Numbered from the stretch's first letter, positions 40,368-50,226 are shown. The stretch: 64,000 nt of DNA from Termitidicoccus mucosus (GCF_038725785.1 NZ_CP109796.1:3038001-3102000); one strand, 5' to 3'. A program made the numbers and translations. Notes: generated from the sequence alone by a model not told the origin.

Positions 40368-40382
40368 TTAGGTATAAGCTAA
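40368..40382. promoter_or_regulatory. LysR-type T-N11-A palindromic site
   Basis: TTAGGTATAAGCTAA is a 4-7-4 palindrome containing T-N11-A, the usual LysR box. It lies 12 bases upstream of the lysR start and 102 bases upstream of marR, so it could serve autoregulation and the divergent operon. Confidence 0.5.
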
Positions 40383-40483
40383 CAGCGTGCAAACAACAAA
40401 GTAATTCCCGTTTTGCTCCCCCGCTGGTATTCTCCGCTCCCTTCCCGGCGGCGATCGGCGGCGCCCGCGCAAGGCAACACATC

Positions 40484-41095
40484 ATGAAGAAAAATCATCA
40501 TTTCATCTCCAGCAGGCTGGACGGCACGCAAGACCCTCGAGGCACGCCGCCGCGCGCCCGGCCCGATCGCAAGACGGCCGAGGCCGCATTCAAACAACCC
40601 GCGTCTTCCACCCTCGTCCCCTTCCAGGCCATGGCCCGCATTGCCCGCGAGTGCGGCCTGCCCGACGACAGTAGCATCACCCTGCTCACGCTGATGACCG
40701 CCAGCCGCGTCGTGAACGCCCGGCTCGGAGTCATGTTCAAGGCGCTGGACACCTCGGAGGTCAAAATCTCCACCTTGATCACGCTGCTCGCGCTCGATCC
40801 CGCCCCGGCCATCCAGACCGATCTGGCCGGGTGCGCCCAAGTCAGCCGCACCACCATGACCGACACCATCGACGCGATGGCCGCCGACGGCCTGGTGACC
40901 CGCCACTCCGCCCCGGGTGACCGCCGGGCGCAGAACATCCGCCTGACCCCGGACGGACGGGTCTTCGCGCGCCACATCGTGCAGCCCCTGCTCATGATCC
41001 TGCACGAGTGCGCCGCCACGCTCACCCCGCAGGAACGCTGCCGACTGGCCCGGACCTGCACCCGGATTTGCGAGTATTTTTCCACTTCGTCCTGA
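40484..41095 (+). CDS. MarR-family winged-helix regulator
   Basis: A 203-residue regulator. An N-terminal ~75-residue extension (rich in Arg/Pro and Ser) precedes the MarR fold. The DNA-binding part is IQTDLAGCAQVSRTTMTDTIDAMAADGLVTRHSAPGDRRAQNIRLTPDGR, with the wing DRRAQNIRLT typical of MarR. It lies 20 bases upstream of the RND adaptor gene on the same strand, so it is the likely local regulator of the pump. MarR regulators usually repress efflux operons and release DNA on binding small phenolic ligands. Confidence 0.88.
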   Translation: MKKNHHFISSRLDGTQDPRGTPPRARPDRKTAEAAFKQPASSTLVPFQAMARIARECGLPDDSSITLLTLMTASRVVNARLGVMFKALDTSEVKISTLITLLALDPAPAIQTDLAGCAQVSRTTMTDTIDAMAADGLVTRHSAPGDRRAQNIRLTPDGRVFARHIVQPLLMILHECAATLTPQERCRLARTCTRICEYFSTSS

Positions 41096-41115
41096 CCTCT
41101 TTTCCACTCCACACC

Positions 41116-42270
41116 ATGCTGTCCAAACTTGTCCTTCCCCTGGCCGTTCTCGGCTCCCTCCTGCTGGCCGGCTGCCGGCAATCCGCGCCCGTCGGCGCGC
41201 CCGCCGGCCATCCGCTCGAAGTCGGCGTCGTCACGCTCGGCACCGCCCCCGTCGCGCAAACCCGCGAGCTGCCCGGCCGCACCGCCGCGCATCGCATCGC
41301 GCAGGTCCGGGCGCGGGTCAACGGCATCGTCCAAAAACGCTTCTTCACCGAGGGCGCCGACGTGCGGGAGGGCGAACTGCTCTACCAGATCGACCCGGCC
41401 CCGTATCAGGCCGTGCTCGACAGCGCCCGGGCCAGCCTCGCCCGCGCCGAGGCCAACCTGACGACGGCCCGGCTCCAGGCCGCCCGCTTCAAGGAACTCG
41501 TCGCCGTGCAGGCCGTCAGCCAGCAGCAATACGACGATGCGGTCGCCGCCGTCGGCGCCGGCACGGCCGAGGTGGCCGCCGCCCGCGCCGCCATCACCTC
41601 GGCGGAGATCGACCTCGGCTACACGAAAGTCACCTCGCCCATCGCCGGGCGCATCGGCCTGTCCGAAGTCACCGAGGGCGCCTACGTGCAGGCGGCGCAG
41701 GCCACGCTCCTGACCACGGTCCAGCAACTCGACCCGATCTACGTCAATCTCGTGCAACCCAGCGCCGAGGTCTCGCTCCTCAAGCGCGCGCTGGAAAAAG
41801 GCATCCTGCAATCCGGCGCCGGCAGGGACGGCACGCCCGTCCGCCTCCTCCTCGAGGACGGCACCGCCTACGAGCATGCGGGCGCGCTCCAGTTTTCCGA
41901 TGTCACCGTGGACCGCGCGACCGGCTCCGTCACCCTGCGCGTCCTCTTCCCCAACCCCCGGGGCGATCTTCTGCCGGGCATGTTCGTGCGCGCCCGCTTC
42001 GACGAGGGCGTCAATCCGGAGACGCTGCTGGCCCCGCAGCAGGGCGTCGGCCGCAACTACCGCGGCCAGCCCACCGCCTGGGTGGTGACGCCGGACGGCA
42101 AGGCCGAGAATCGCGTCATCGAGACCGGGCCCACGCACGGCGACCAGTGGATCGTCACCGGCGGACTCAAGCCGGGAGACCGGGTCATTGTCACCAATCT
42201 CCAGCGTATCCGTGCGGGCACTACCGTGATTCCCGTCCCGTGGGAAAAGGCCGAAGGACCGCAGGACTGA
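41116..42270 (+). CDS. RND efflux periplasmic adaptor (membrane fusion protein, AcrA/MexA family)
   Basis: Periplasmic lipoprotein adaptor of 384 residues that links the RND pump with the outer membrane channel. The signal peptide ends in the lipobox LLLAGC, so Cys17 is likely lipidated. The barrel-sandwich part has VRARVNGIVQKRFFTEGADVREGELLYQIDP, then a helical hairpin (VLDSARASLARAEANLTTARLQAARF), SPIAGRIGLSEVTEGAYVQ and a beta-barrel with VTLRVLFPNPRGDLLPGMFV. All are family signatures. It follows marR by 20 bases and precedes the RND permease by 73. Confidence 0.93.
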   Translation: MLSKLVLPLAVLGSLLLAGCRQSAPVGAPAGHPLEVGVVTLGTAPVAQTRELPGRTAAHRIAQVRARVNGIVQKRFFTEGADVREGELLYQIDPAPYQAVLDSARASLARAEANLTTARLQAARFKELVAVQAVSQQQYDDAVAAVGAGTAEVAAARAAITSAEIDLGYTKVTSPIAGRIGLSEVTEGAYVQAAQATLLTTVQQLDPIYVNLVQPSAEVSLLKRALEKGILQSGAGRDGTPVRLLLEDGTAYEHAGALQFSDVTVDRATGSVTLRVLFPNPRGDLLPGMFVRARFDEGVNPETLLAPQQGVGRNYRGQPTAWVVTPDGKAENRVIETGPTHGDQWIVTGGLKPGDRVIVTNLQRIRAGTTVIPVPWEKAEGPQD

Positions 42271-42343
42271 AGGCTGAAAGAAAAACCTTTCCACCCGTCC
42301 CGCCGCACGTCGCATCACCCACCCGTTTTCAGCTTTTCCCATC

Positions 42344-45300
42344 ATGGCCAAATTTTTCATCGACCGCCCGGTTTTCGCCTGGGTCATCGCCATCCTTCTC
42401 ATGGGCGCGGGCCTGCTCGCCATCCGCACCCTGCCCGTCGCCCAGTATCCCGACATCGCCTCGCCGCAGGTGGAGATCGCCGCCTCCTATCCCGGCGCCT
42501 CGGCCGAGACGGTGCAGAACACCGTGGCCCAGGTCATCGAGCAGAACCTCACCGGCATCGACCACATCCGCTACATGGAGACGCGCAGCGACTCCGACGG
42601 CAACATCACCATCACGATCACCTTCAACAACGAGGCCGATCCCGACATCGCGCAGGTGCAGGTGCAGAACAAACTCCAGCTCGCCATGCCGCTGCTGCCG
42701 CAGGAAGTCCAGCAACTCGGTGTCACGGTCAAGAAATCCGTCCGCAATTTTCTCATCGCCTACGCCTTCTACTCGGAGGACGGCTCGCTCAACCGGGACG
42801 ACATTTCCGATTTTCTTCACGCCAATCTCAAGGAGCCCGTCAGCCGCATCCCCGGCGTCGGCGATGTCATGGTCGCCGGCAGCCAGTATGCCATGCGCAT
42901 CTGGCTCAACGCCGACCAGATGACCAACTACAACATCTCCGTCGCCGAGATCGCCGCCGCGCTGGAGGCGCAAAACGCGCAGGTCTCCGCCGGCCAGTTC
43001 GGCGGGGCGCCGGCCGTTCCCGGCCAGCGGCTCAACGCCAACATCACCATCCGCACCCGCCTGCAAAATCCCGGGGATTTCGAGAAGGTGCTCCTCCGGG
43101 TCAACGAGGACGGCTCCCGCGTGCGCCTCGGCGATGTCGCCCGCATCGAGCTCGGCAGCGAAACAGCATCCATCGCCGGCTTCTACAACGGCCATGCCGC
43201 CACCAGCGGGCTCCTCATCAAGCCGGCCACGGGCGCCAACGCGCTGGAAACGGTCGGGCTGCTCAACGACTACATCGCCTCGCAGCAGCCGTTTTTCCCC
43301 GGCGGCTTGAAATACACCGCCGCCTATGACACTTCGCCCTTTGTGCGGCTTTCCATCGAGGAGGTCGTCAAGACGCTGGTCGAGGCCATCGTCCTCGTGT
43401 TCCTCGTCATGTATCTGTTTTTGCAGAACATCCGGGCCACGATCATCCCGACCATCACCGTGCCGGTCGTGCTGCTGGGCACCTTCGCGGTGATGGCCGC
43501 GTGCGGATTCACCATCAACACCCTCACCCTCTTCGGCATGGTGCTGGCCATCGGCCTGCTGGTGGACGACGCCATCGTCGTGGTCGAGAACGTCGAGCGC
43601 GTGATGAACGAGGAGGGCCTGTCGCCGCGGGAGGCCACGCGAAAATCCATGGGGCAGATCACCGGGGCGCTCGTCGGCATCGCGCTCGTGCTCTCCGCAG
43701 TGTTCCTGCCCATGGCGTTTTTCGGCGGCGCCACCGGCATCATCTACCGGCAGTTCTCCATCACCATCGCCTCGGCCATGGCGCTCTCGGTCTTCATCGC
43801 CGTCACCCTCACGCCCGCCCTGTGCGCGACCCTGCTCAAGCCCATTCCCAAGGGGCGCCACGAAGTGAAACGCGGGTTCTTCGGCTGGTTCAACCGCGCC
43901 TTCAGCCGCGGCACCGATCTCTATGCCGGCAGCGTGCGCCACATGGTTCGCCGCTGGGGCCGCTCGCTCGTCATCTACGCCGGCATCACCGCGCTCATGG
44001 CCTGGGTTTTCCTGCGGCTGCCCACCTCCTTCCTGCCCGACGAGGACCAGGGCGTCCTGCTGTTCCAGGCGCAACTCCCGCCGGGCTCCACCCAGGAGCA
44101 GACCAACGCGGTGCTCCGCGACGTGGAGCGCTATTTCCTGGAGGAGGAAAAGGAGGCGGTCCAGTCGGTGATGGCGGTGTCCGGATTCAGCCTCGGCGGA
44201 CGCGGCCAGAATGCCGGCATGGGTTTCATCAAGCTCAAGGACTGGGAGGAGCGGCCGGGAAAAAACCTCCGGGTCGATGCCGTCGCCGGTCGCGCCATGC
44301 GGCACTTCGCCTCGCTCAAGGAAGGGAGCGTGTTTGCCTTCCCGCCGCCGGCCATCATCGAACTCGGCACCGCCAACGGCTTCGAGTTCCAGTTGATCGA
44401 CCGGTCCAACCAAGGCCACGAGGCGCTCATGGAGGCCAGGGGGCAGCTTCTCGGGCTGGCCGCCGCCGACCTGGATCTGGTCAACGTCCGGCCCAACGGC
44501 TTCGACGACGTGGCCGAATACCGCCTCCACATCGACGAGGAAAAAGCCTCCGCCTTCGGCCTTTCGCTCGGCCTGGTCAACCAGACCCTCGCCGCCTCCT
44601 GGGGCTCCGCCTACATCAACGACTTCACGCACCGGGGGCGCGTCAAGAAAGTTTATCTCCAGGCCGACGCGCCCTACCGCATGGTGCCGGAGGATTTCGC
44701 GAAATGGCATGTGCCCGGCGCAGACGGCGATCCTGTTCCCGTCAGCGCCTTCACCGAGGGCGAATGGACCTTCGGCTCGCCGCTCCTCGAACGCTTCAAC
44801 GGCCTGCCCTCCATCGTCATCCAGGGCGAGGCCGCGCCCGGCAAAAGTTCGGGCGACGCGATGGGCGCGATGGAAAAATTGATGGAGAAGCTCCCGCCCG
44901 GTTTCAGCCATGCTTGGACCGCGCTTTCCTACGAGGAAAAACTTTCCGGCGCGCAGGCCCCGGCGCTCTACGCCATCTCGCTCGCCATCGTGTTTCTCTG
45001 CCTGGCGGCGCTCTACGAAAGCTGGTCGGTGCCCTTCTCCGTCATGCTCGTGGTGCCGCTCGGCATCGTCGGCGCGGTGCTCGCCGTCTGGCTGCGCGGG
45101 TTCAACAGCGACGTGTATTTCCAGGTCGGCCTCATCACCACCGTCGGCCTCTCGGCCAAGAACGCCATCCTCATCGTCGAGTTCGCCAAGGCCGCCTACG
45201 ACCAGGGCACGGACCTGATCGAGGCCACCGTCCATGCCGCCCGGCAGCGCCTGCGGCCCATCCTGATGACCTCGCTCGCCTTCGGCTTCGGCGTGCTCCC

Positions 45301-45508
45301 GCTCGCCATCGCCAGCGGCGCGGGCTCCGGCTCGCAGAACGCCATCGGCACCAGCGTGCTCGGCGGCATCATCACCGCCACCGTCCTGGCGATCTTCCTC
45401 ATCCCGGTGTTCTTCGTGACCGTCACCTGGCTCTTCCAGGGCCGCCGCCGCAAGGTCGCCGCCGCGCTCCCGACCGCGCTCCCCGAGGCTCCGGAGGCCC
45501 GGCACTGA
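42344..45508 (+). CDS. RND-type multidrug efflux permease (AcrB/MexB family, HAE1)
   Basis: Inner-membrane proton-driven pump of 1054 residues, the normal HAE1 length. It starts [20 protein letters not shown] and shows the gating loop and pore signatures [43 protein letters not shown] with the paired aspartates of the proton path, and [21 protein letters not shown] with its essential Lys. Twelve transmembrane segments and two large periplasmic loops fit the usual layout. It should export drugs, detergents or plant phenolics with its adaptor and the OprM-like channel encoded downstream. Confidence 0.96.
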   Translation: MAKFFIDRPVFAWVIAILLMGAGLLAIRTLPVAQYPDIASPQVEIAASYPGASAETVQNTVAQVIEQNLTGIDHIRYMETRSDSDGNITITITFNNEADPDIAQVQVQNKLQLAMPLLPQEVQQLGVTVKKSVRNFLIAYAFYSEDGSLNRDDISDFLHANLKEPVSRIPGVGDVMVAGSQYAMRIWLNADQMTNYNISVAEIAAALEAQNAQVSAGQFGGAPAVPGQRLNANITIRTRLQNPGDFEKVLLRVNEDGSRVRLGDVARIELGSETASIAGFYNGHAATSGLLIKPATGANALETVGLLNDYIASQQPFFPGGLKYTAAYDTSPFVRLSIEEVVKTLVEAIVLVFLVMYLFLQNIRATIIPTITVPVVLLGTFAVMAACGFTINTLTLFGMVLAIGLLVDDAIVVVENVERVMNEEGLSPREATRKSMGQITGALVGIALVLSAVFLPMAFFGGATGIIYRQFSITIASAMALSVFIAVTLTPALCATLLKPIPKGRHEVKRGFFGWFNRAFSRGTDLYAGSVRHMVRRWGRSLVIYAGITALMAWVFLRLPTSFLPDEDQGVLLFQAQLPPGSTQEQTNAVLRDVERYFLEEEKEAVQSVMAVSGFSLGGRGQNAGMGFIKLKDWEERPGKNLRVDAVAGRAMRHFASLKEGSVFAFPPPAIIELGTANGFEFQLIDRSNQGHEALMEARGQLLGLAAADLDLVNVRPNGFDDVAEYRLHIDEEKASAFGLSLGLVNQTLAASWGSAYINDFTHRGRVKKVYLQADAPYRMVPEDFAKWHVPGADGDPVPVSAFTEGEWTFGSPLLERFNGLPSIVIQGEAAPGKSSGDAMGAMEKLMEKLPPGFSHAWTALSYEEKLSGAQAPALYAISLAIVFLCLAALYESWSVPFSVMLVVPLGIVGAVLAVWLRGFNSDVYFQVGLITTVGLSAKNAILIVEFAKAAYDQGTDLIEATVHAARQRLRPILMTSLAFGFGVLPLAIASGAGSGSQNAIGTSVLGGIITATVLAIFLIPVFFVTVTWLFQGRRRKVAAALPTALPEAPEARH

Positions 45509-45511
45509 TTG

Positions 45512-45537
45512 GAGCATTTCCCGTTTAATTTGTCGCA
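45512..45537. repeat. Solo degenerate MITE end
   Basis: GAGCATTTCC...TGTCGCA at 45512-45537 matches the inverted end of the MITE-like element at 54248-54384 at 22 of 26 positions. No second end is visible before the next gene, so it may be a relic. It begins 4 bases after the RND permease stop codon. Confidence 0.6.
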
Positions 45538-45563
45538 CCAAAAAAACTGCAGCCTGCATTCAA

Positions 45564-45668
45564 GGTAGGGAGGCCTCTCCGAGGCCTCCGTGATGAACGT
45601 CCCGAGCACCCATGATATTCCAACCATTTCACCACGCCCGGCGGAGGCCTCGGAGAGGCCTCCCTACC
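45564..45668. repeat. Perfect 27-bp inverted repeat (GGTAGGGAGGCCTC...)
   Basis: Arms 45564-45590 and 45642-45668 are exact reverse complements, each itself containing GAGGCCTCTCCGAGGCCTC. A 51-base spacer lies between. It fills most of the gap between the permease and the outer membrane factor genes; the rest of that gap (45669-45883) holds an AGKDACAT-coding repeat fragment and no clear gene. Confidence 0.85.
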
Positions 45669-45883
45669 ACGCCCGCAGTTGCGGTCCGTCCGGCGTCCAT
45701 TTTCGCGGGCAAGGATGCCTGCGCCACGCGCTGGCGCGATCCCGCGACCGCCATGCATCGGCTTTCCATGACACCTTTCCGCGCGGGACCGTTTTCCCGA
45801 AAATGCATGCTCGGTATCCATTCATCAACGGACCGGCCCTGCGCGGATCAAATTCATTCCAGGCCCAACTTGTATCCGACATC

Positions 45884-47392
45884 ATGATACGCATATCCAC
45901 CCTCTCCTCAGCCATGCTCACGCTCGCCGCGCTGTTTGCGCTGGGCGGCTGCTCGCTGGCCCCGAAATACGAACGCCCCGCCGCGCCCGTCCCCGAGGTC
46001 TGGCCGGACCACGCCGGCACCCAGGCCCGGGCCGGCGCCGCAGGCTCTGCCGCCGCCGACATCGGCTGGGCCCGGTTCTTCGGAGATCCGCGCCTGCGCG
46101 CCCTCATCGCGCTCGGCCTCGAAAACAACCGCGACCTGCGCACCGCCCTTCTCCGGGTCGAGCAGGCCCGCGCGCAGTATCGCATCGAGCGCGCGCAGCT
46201 CCTGCCCGCGGTCGGCGCCAGCGGCTCCGGCGCGCGCGCCCGGACGCCCGCGGACCTGTCCTCCACCGGCCAGTCCTTCACCGGCGGCGAGTATCGCGCG
46301 GGCGGCGCGCTGGCCGCCTACGAAATCGATCTCTTTGGCCGCGTCCGCAGCCTCAAGGCCACCGCCCTCGAAACCTGGCTGGCCACCGAGGAAGCCAGGC
46401 GGGCGGCTCAGCTTTCCTACATTTCCACGCTCGCCGCCCAATACCTCGCCGAGCGTTCCGCCGGGGAACAGCTCGCGCTCGCGCGCCAGACCCTCGCGCT
46501 GGTCGAGGATTCCCACCGGCTCATCAAGCACCGCCACGATCACGGCATCGCCACCGAACTGGACCTGCGCACCGCCGAGGCCCAGGTGGCCGGCGCGCGC
46601 GCCGCCGCGGCCGAATCCACCCGCCTGCTCGACCAGGCGCGCAACGGTCTCGCCTATCTGGTCGGCGCGGCCCTGCCCGCCGATCTTCCGCCCGCGCTCC
46701 CCTTGGACAACCAAGCCCTCATCGCGGACCTCCCGGCCGGGCTTCCATCCGACCTGCTCCAGCGCCGCCCCGACATTCTTCAGGCCGAGCACACCCTGCG
46801 CTCCGCCAACGCCAGCATCGGCGCGGCCCGCGCCGCGTTTTTCCCCTCGATCACGCTCACCGCCTTCGGCGGCACCGGCAGCGCCGCCCTCGACGGCCTC
46901 TTCAAAGACGGCTCCGGCGCATGGAGCTTCGCGCCGCAAATCACGCTCCCGATCTTCACCGGCGGACGCAACCGCGCCAACCTCGACGCCGCCCAAATCC
47001 AGAAGCGCATCGAGATCGCCGCCTACGAAAAAGCCATCCAGGCGGCCTTCCGCGAAGTGGCCGACGGCCTCGCCGCCCGCGCCTCCTATGACGAGCAACT
47101 CGCCGCGCAACAAGCCCAAGTCGCCGCCAGCCGGGCGCGCTACGAACTCTCCAACGCGCGTTACCGGGGCGGAGTGGCCGACTATCTGGCCGTGCTCACC
47201 GCCCAGCAGGATTTGTTTGCCGCGCAGCAGGGCCTGATCCGCTCGCGCGCGCTCCACCTCACCAGCCTGGTCGACCTCTACAAGGCGCTCGGCGGCGGCT
47301 GGGTTGAAAAGTCTGAAGGACCGGAGGCTGACAACAAGCCGCCCGCCGCGACCTTCGCCGACACCGCCACGCCCCCTTTCCTCTTCCGATAA
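45884..47392 (+). CDS. RND efflux outer membrane channel lipoprotein (NodT/OprM family)
   Basis: Outer membrane efflux channel of 502 residues. A lipoprotein signal ends in LGGC, so Cys22 is likely lipidated. The mature part starts SLAPKYERPAAPVPEVW, the usual NodT/OprM lead. Paired helical repeats carry DPRLRALIALGLENNRDLRTALLRVEQARAQYRIERAQLLPAV and LPSDLLQRRPDILQAEHTLRSANASIGAARAAFFPSI. The start at 45884 gives the lipobox at the correct distance. It completes the tripartite pump with the two genes upstream, though 375 repeat-rich bases separate it from the permease. Confidence 0.93.
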   Translation: MIRISTLSSAMLTLAALFALGGCSLAPKYERPAAPVPEVWPDHAGTQARAGAAGSAAADIGWARFFGDPRLRALIALGLENNRDLRTALLRVEQARAQYRIERAQLLPAVGASGSGARARTPADLSSTGQSFTGGEYRAGGALAAYEIDLFGRVRSLKATALETWLATEEARRAAQLSYISTLAAQYLAERSAGEQLALARQTLALVEDSHRLIKHRHDHGIATELDLRTAEAQVAGARAAAAESTRLLDQARNGLAYLVGAALPADLPPALPLDNQALIADLPAGLPSDLLQRRPDILQAEHTLRSANASIGAARAAFFPSITLTAFGGTGSAALDGLFKDGSGAWSFAPQITLPIFTGGRNRANLDAAQIQKRIEIAAYEKAIQAAFREVADGLAARASYDEQLAAQQAQVAASRARYELSNARYRGGVADYLAVLTAQQDLFAAQQGLIRSRALHLTSLVDLYKALGGGWVEKSEGPEADNKPPAATFADTATPPFLFR

Positions 47393-47424
47393 ACCAACCC
47401 GCCCATCCCTCGGCCTTTTTTGTC

Positions 47425-47868
47425 ATGTTCGCACCTCTCGACATCTTCCGCCCCCTGCGCGATGCGCAAGTCCGCGCCGCGCAGGAGCAGCAGTTGTTCT
47501 CCGGATGCGACTGGCTGCGGGTCGCGACCATCGTCCAATTTCTCTCCGCGCTCTACCCCGTTTACCTCTGGATCAGCCTGGAATGGCCCGGCCATCGAAA
47601 CACCTCCGAGCCGGTCGTCAACCTGCTGCGGATTTCGGCCCTTTGTCTTCTCGGCCTCGGGCTGGTTTTTCTCCTGCTTTCATGGTGGGCAAAATATGCC
47701 CCCTTCCGTGCCGCGGTCATCGGCCTGGCGCTTTTCCTCGCCTGCAATGTCCTCGTGGCCGTGGCGCTCCCGCACCACTTCATCGACGGCGCGGCCTCCC
47801 GGCTGCTGGTCCTGCTCGGCCTGCTCATGGCCGTGCGCACCGGCTATCGCCGGCGCCGCCCCGCATGA
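47425..47868 (+). CDS. Small four-helix membrane protein, unknown
   Basis: A 147-residue protein with about four hydrophobic segments (about 33-52, 66-88, 93-112, 121-138) and a charged N terminus, MFAPLDIFRPLRDAQVRAAQE. The C terminus ends in RRRRPA, placing it on the cytosolic side. I do not recognise a family. It begins 32 bases after the outer membrane channel gene and may be cotranscribed with it, with two further genes downstream on the same strand. Confidence 0.65.
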   Translation: MFAPLDIFRPLRDAQVRAAQEQQLFSGCDWLRVATIVQFLSALYPVYLWISLEWPGHRNTSEPVVNLLRISALCLLGLGLVFLLLSWWAKYAPFRAAVIGLALFLACNVLVAVALPHHFIDGAASRLLVLLGLLMAVRTGYRRRRPA

Positions 47869-47910
47869 GCCCCCGCCCTTGCGCAAAACCGCTTCAATCA
47901 TTCCTTCGCC

Positions 47911-48714
47911 ATGACGATCCTTTTTCCCACGCCTCCCCAGCCAATGCCCGACATCGGTCCGCGCCGCCGCGGAGGCTGGCCCGTGGCGCTGGTTTCCCTG
48001 GCCGGAAGCCTCGCCGCCCTCGCGTGCGGCTCGCTGCTCGCCCGCCAGCATCCCGTCCTCGCCCTTATTCCCGCGCTCGCCTTGGGAGGCCCCAGCGCCT
48101 GGGGCTGGTGGTGCGTCTGGCAGGCGGGGCGGGACAAAAGCCCCCTGCCGCGCTCGCACTCCCTGCTCGCCGGCACGCTCGGTTTCGATCTGTCCTGCAC
48201 CGTGCGTGATGTGGCCGTCGCCGCTTTCTTCCTCGACGATCGGGTCCCGTCCGGCGGCGTCACGCGCCTGCTGGTTTTCCTGGAAAACTATGCCTCGCGC
48301 CGGCGCATCGTCCTGATGCGCATCGGGTGTCATCAGGGACTGGGGCTGCCGCAAGATCAGGAGCTCGCCTTGCATCTGCTTCCGGCCGAGGCGGCGGTTT
48401 ACGAATTGCCGCTGCGCGTGTCCAAGGATTCCGCCACCGGCCATCATGCGTTGCCGTTGACCATCCGGGTCAGGCGGCCGCGCGGCAACGGGGTCAGGCT
48501 TCCCGGGGCGCGGCGGCATCTCTATAATATCTGGTGCTATCACTACACGGTGCCGTTCGAGGTCTGGCGGTGCCCCCTGGCGGATGCGCCCGGGCGGCAG
48601 TCGCTTCCCGCGCCGTCGTATCTGGTGCTGGCCTCGCCCGGCAAGGCGCAGCCCCGGCTCGAGGCATTGCAGAGACTCATGAGTGGAATCGGAGGCGTCC
48701 ATGCATCTGTTTGA
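47911..48714 (+). CDS. Membrane-anchored protein of unknown function
   Basis: A 267-residue protein. Two hydrophobic segments lie near the N terminus (about 24-43 and 48-68), followed by a soluble domain of about 190 residues with FDLSCTVRDVAVAAFFLDDRVPSGGVTRLLVFLENYASRRR and LPLRVSKDSATGHHALPLTIRVRRPRGNG. The soluble part is beta-rich by composition. I do not recognise a family. Its end overlaps the start of the kinase-like gene by 14 bases, which indicates translational coupling and a shared function. Confidence 0.7.
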   Translation: MTILFPTPPQPMPDIGPRRRGGWPVALVSLAGSLAALACGSLLARQHPVLALIPALALGGPSAWGWWCVWQAGRDKSPLPRSHSLLAGTLGFDLSCTVRDVAVAAFFLDDRVPSGGVTRLLVFLENYASRRRIVLMRIGCHQGLGLPQDQELALHLLPAEAAVYELPLRVSKDSATGHHALPLTIRVRRPRGNGVRLPGARRHLYNIWCYHYTVPFEVWRCPLADAPGRQSLPAPSYLVLASPGKAQPRLEALQRLMSGIGGVHASV

Positions 48715-49621
48715 CGAGTCTCCCGGGCAGGTCTCGATTCCAGAGCGGGAGAGCCCGGCCCCTCCGTCGGCGGCCAAAGGACCGCGAGGCGGGGGCCTCG
48801 ACTTATCACCCGCCGATAAAATCGTTTACCAACTGTGCCTTCACTACGAGGACGGCGATTTTGCGGCCGGATGCGTGGAACTGCTGCGCGCCGGGAAATA
48901 TGGCAACGCGCGGGTCTATCGTTACCGGGACGGAAAGCACGATCTGGTCGTGAAGGATTTTTCGCACTGCCCATGGTGGTTCCGTCTCACGCTCGGGCGG
49001 TTTTATGTGCATCGCGAGTGCCTGATGCGGCGCCTGCTGCAAGGCGTCCGCGGCGTGGCGGGAGAGGTCCACCAGCTCGGGCCGTTCTCGCTGGCCTATG
49101 GCTTTGTCGAAGGCAAATCCCTGGCCGGCCTGGCGGACGAAAACGCGCAACTGCCGCCGGAATTCTTCAGGCGCTGGCATGCGCTGACCATGGCGATGCA
49201 CGCGCGAGGGGTGGCGCATTTGGACATGCGCAATCTCGGCAACATTCTGCTCGGAGCGGACGGATATCCGCACGTGATCGATTTTCAATCGGCGCTCCGG
49301 CTGCGTTCCCTGCCGAAATTCGCGCGCCGACTGCTGACCGACACCGATGTTTCGGCGATTTTGAAGGGATGGCTGCGGCTATGCCCGGAGCCGCTCGATC
49401 CCAAGTGGGCCGCGTTTTACAAGCGTTTCATGCGCTGGAGAAAATTCTGGATCTTCAAGGGATATCCCTTGAGCCGCTTCTTTAAAAAACGCCGGCCCGC
49501 GGGCGAAGGCATTCCCGATTCCCATAAAACGCTGAATCGCGAGGAGCCGAAAAAAACGCGCGATATGGAAATGGCGGCGGCGGGGGAAATGACGGATGAC
49601 GAATCATCGTGCGGCGGCTGA
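48701..49621 (+). CDS. Protein kinase-like phosphotransferase (LPS kinase/RIO-like)
   Basis: A 306-residue protein with a compact kinase fold. A GNARVYRYRDGKHDLVVKDF segment supplies the ATP-binding Lys, AHLDMRNLGNILL (catalytic His-Leu-Asp around 173-175 and Asn) is the catalytic loop, and HVIDFQSALRL holds the metal-binding Asp. This pattern is seen in Kdo/WaaP-type lipopolysaccharide kinases and RIO-like kinases. The ATG at 48701 was chosen because GGAGG stands 5 bases before it; an upstream GTG at 48683 lacks a good site. The C-terminal ~50 residues are charged and probably disordered. The substrate is unknown, perhaps an envelope glycan. Confidence 0.75.
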   Translation: MHLFDESPGQVSIPERESPAPPSAAKGPRGGGLDLSPADKIVYQLCLHYEDGDFAAGCVELLRAGKYGNARVYRYRDGKHDLVVKDFSHCPWWFRLTLGRFYVHRECLMRRLLQGVRGVAGEVHQLGPFSLAYGFVEGKSLAGLADENAQLPPEFFRRWHALTMAMHARGVAHLDMRNLGNILLGADGYPHVIDFQSALRLRSLPKFARRLLTDTDVSAILKGWLRLCPEPLDPKWAAFYKRFMRWRKFWIFKGYPLSRFFKKRRPAGEGIPDSHKTLNREEPKKTRDMEMAAAGEMTDDESSCGG

Positions 49622-49724
49622 GTTCGATGGCAGTTGGAGGAACGTTGAGGCCACTCAAAAAATAACGCGCCTCATGCGGCCTCATTTATGGAATGATAAA
49701 GGCAGGTCAAAAACGCCCCGCCCG

Positions 49725-50063
49725 TCACGCCTGCGCGGCATTGCGGGCGCGTCCGCCGCGCAATCCCATCCACGCGTGCGCCACCGATTCCGCGGAGGAC
49801 CGCCAGTTGAAACTCGCCTCGTCGCCGTAGATGGTCCGGTCGCTTTGCCGCATGCCTTCGCCGTCGGCCACCCGCACGCGCAGGCAAAGTTTGCGCCCCG
49901 GTAACGCGCACGTATGCAGCGAGAGCGTGTCGCCCCCGTCCAAGGTCATCCGCGCCCGGCCGATTGCGTAATCTGCATGGCGTATCGTTGCTCCAGACAC
50001 CAATGAAGGCGCCTGGAGGGAGAGGCACTCCTCCACCAGATCTAGGAACGACAGCAGACGCAT
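49725..50063 (-). CDS. Hypothetical protein, about 112 residues
   Basis: Reads MRLLSFLDLVEECLSLQAPSLVSG, then a beta-rich middle with LCLRVRVADGEGMRQSDRTIYGDE. It has no signal peptide or membrane segment and I do not recognise a family. It is convergent with the kinase-like gene and divergent from cheX. A competing frame covers the same stretch (49672-50148), but this one has the better ATG and composition. No clear ribosome site stands in front of the start. Confidence 0.5.
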   Translation of the reverse strand: MRLLSFLDLVEECLSLQAPSLVSGATIRHADYAIGRARMTLDGGDTLSLHTCALPGRKLCLRVRVADGEGMRQSDRTIYGDEASFNWRSSAESVAHAWMGLRGGRARNAAQA

Positions 50064-50155
50064 AGGTCAATAATACTAAAATCATGGCATTATCGACCTC
50101 ATCCCGGGAAACTGAAGCCATCCCGCGCGCCTTTTCGCCGGGTCGCAATTTCCCC

Positions 50156-50182
50156 TAAAGAGAAAAAAATCTGTCCGATAGT
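50156..50182 (+). promoter_or_regulatory. Candidate sigma28 (FliA) promoter for cheX
   Basis: TAAAG at 50156-50160 and CCGATA at 50175-50180 match the -35 (TAAAGTTT) and -10 (GCCGATAA) consensus of the flagellar sigma factor, with spacing close to the usual 11. It sits 47 bases upstream of the chosen cheX start, where a motility promoter would be expected. Confidence 0.5.
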
Positions 50183-50226
50183 AGAAAGAACGGGGCAATA
50201 TGCATTGGAGCCTCGTGACCTTTTCA

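Noticed and set aside
42329-45559. Long minus-strand frame opposite the RND permease
   Set aside because: Composition is that of an antisense shadow; the plus-strand RND pump is unambiguous.
49672-50148. Alternative 158-codon minus-strand frame overlapping 49725-50063
   Set aside because: Less gene-like composition and it would extend into the cheX promoter; the other frame is preferred, though weakly.
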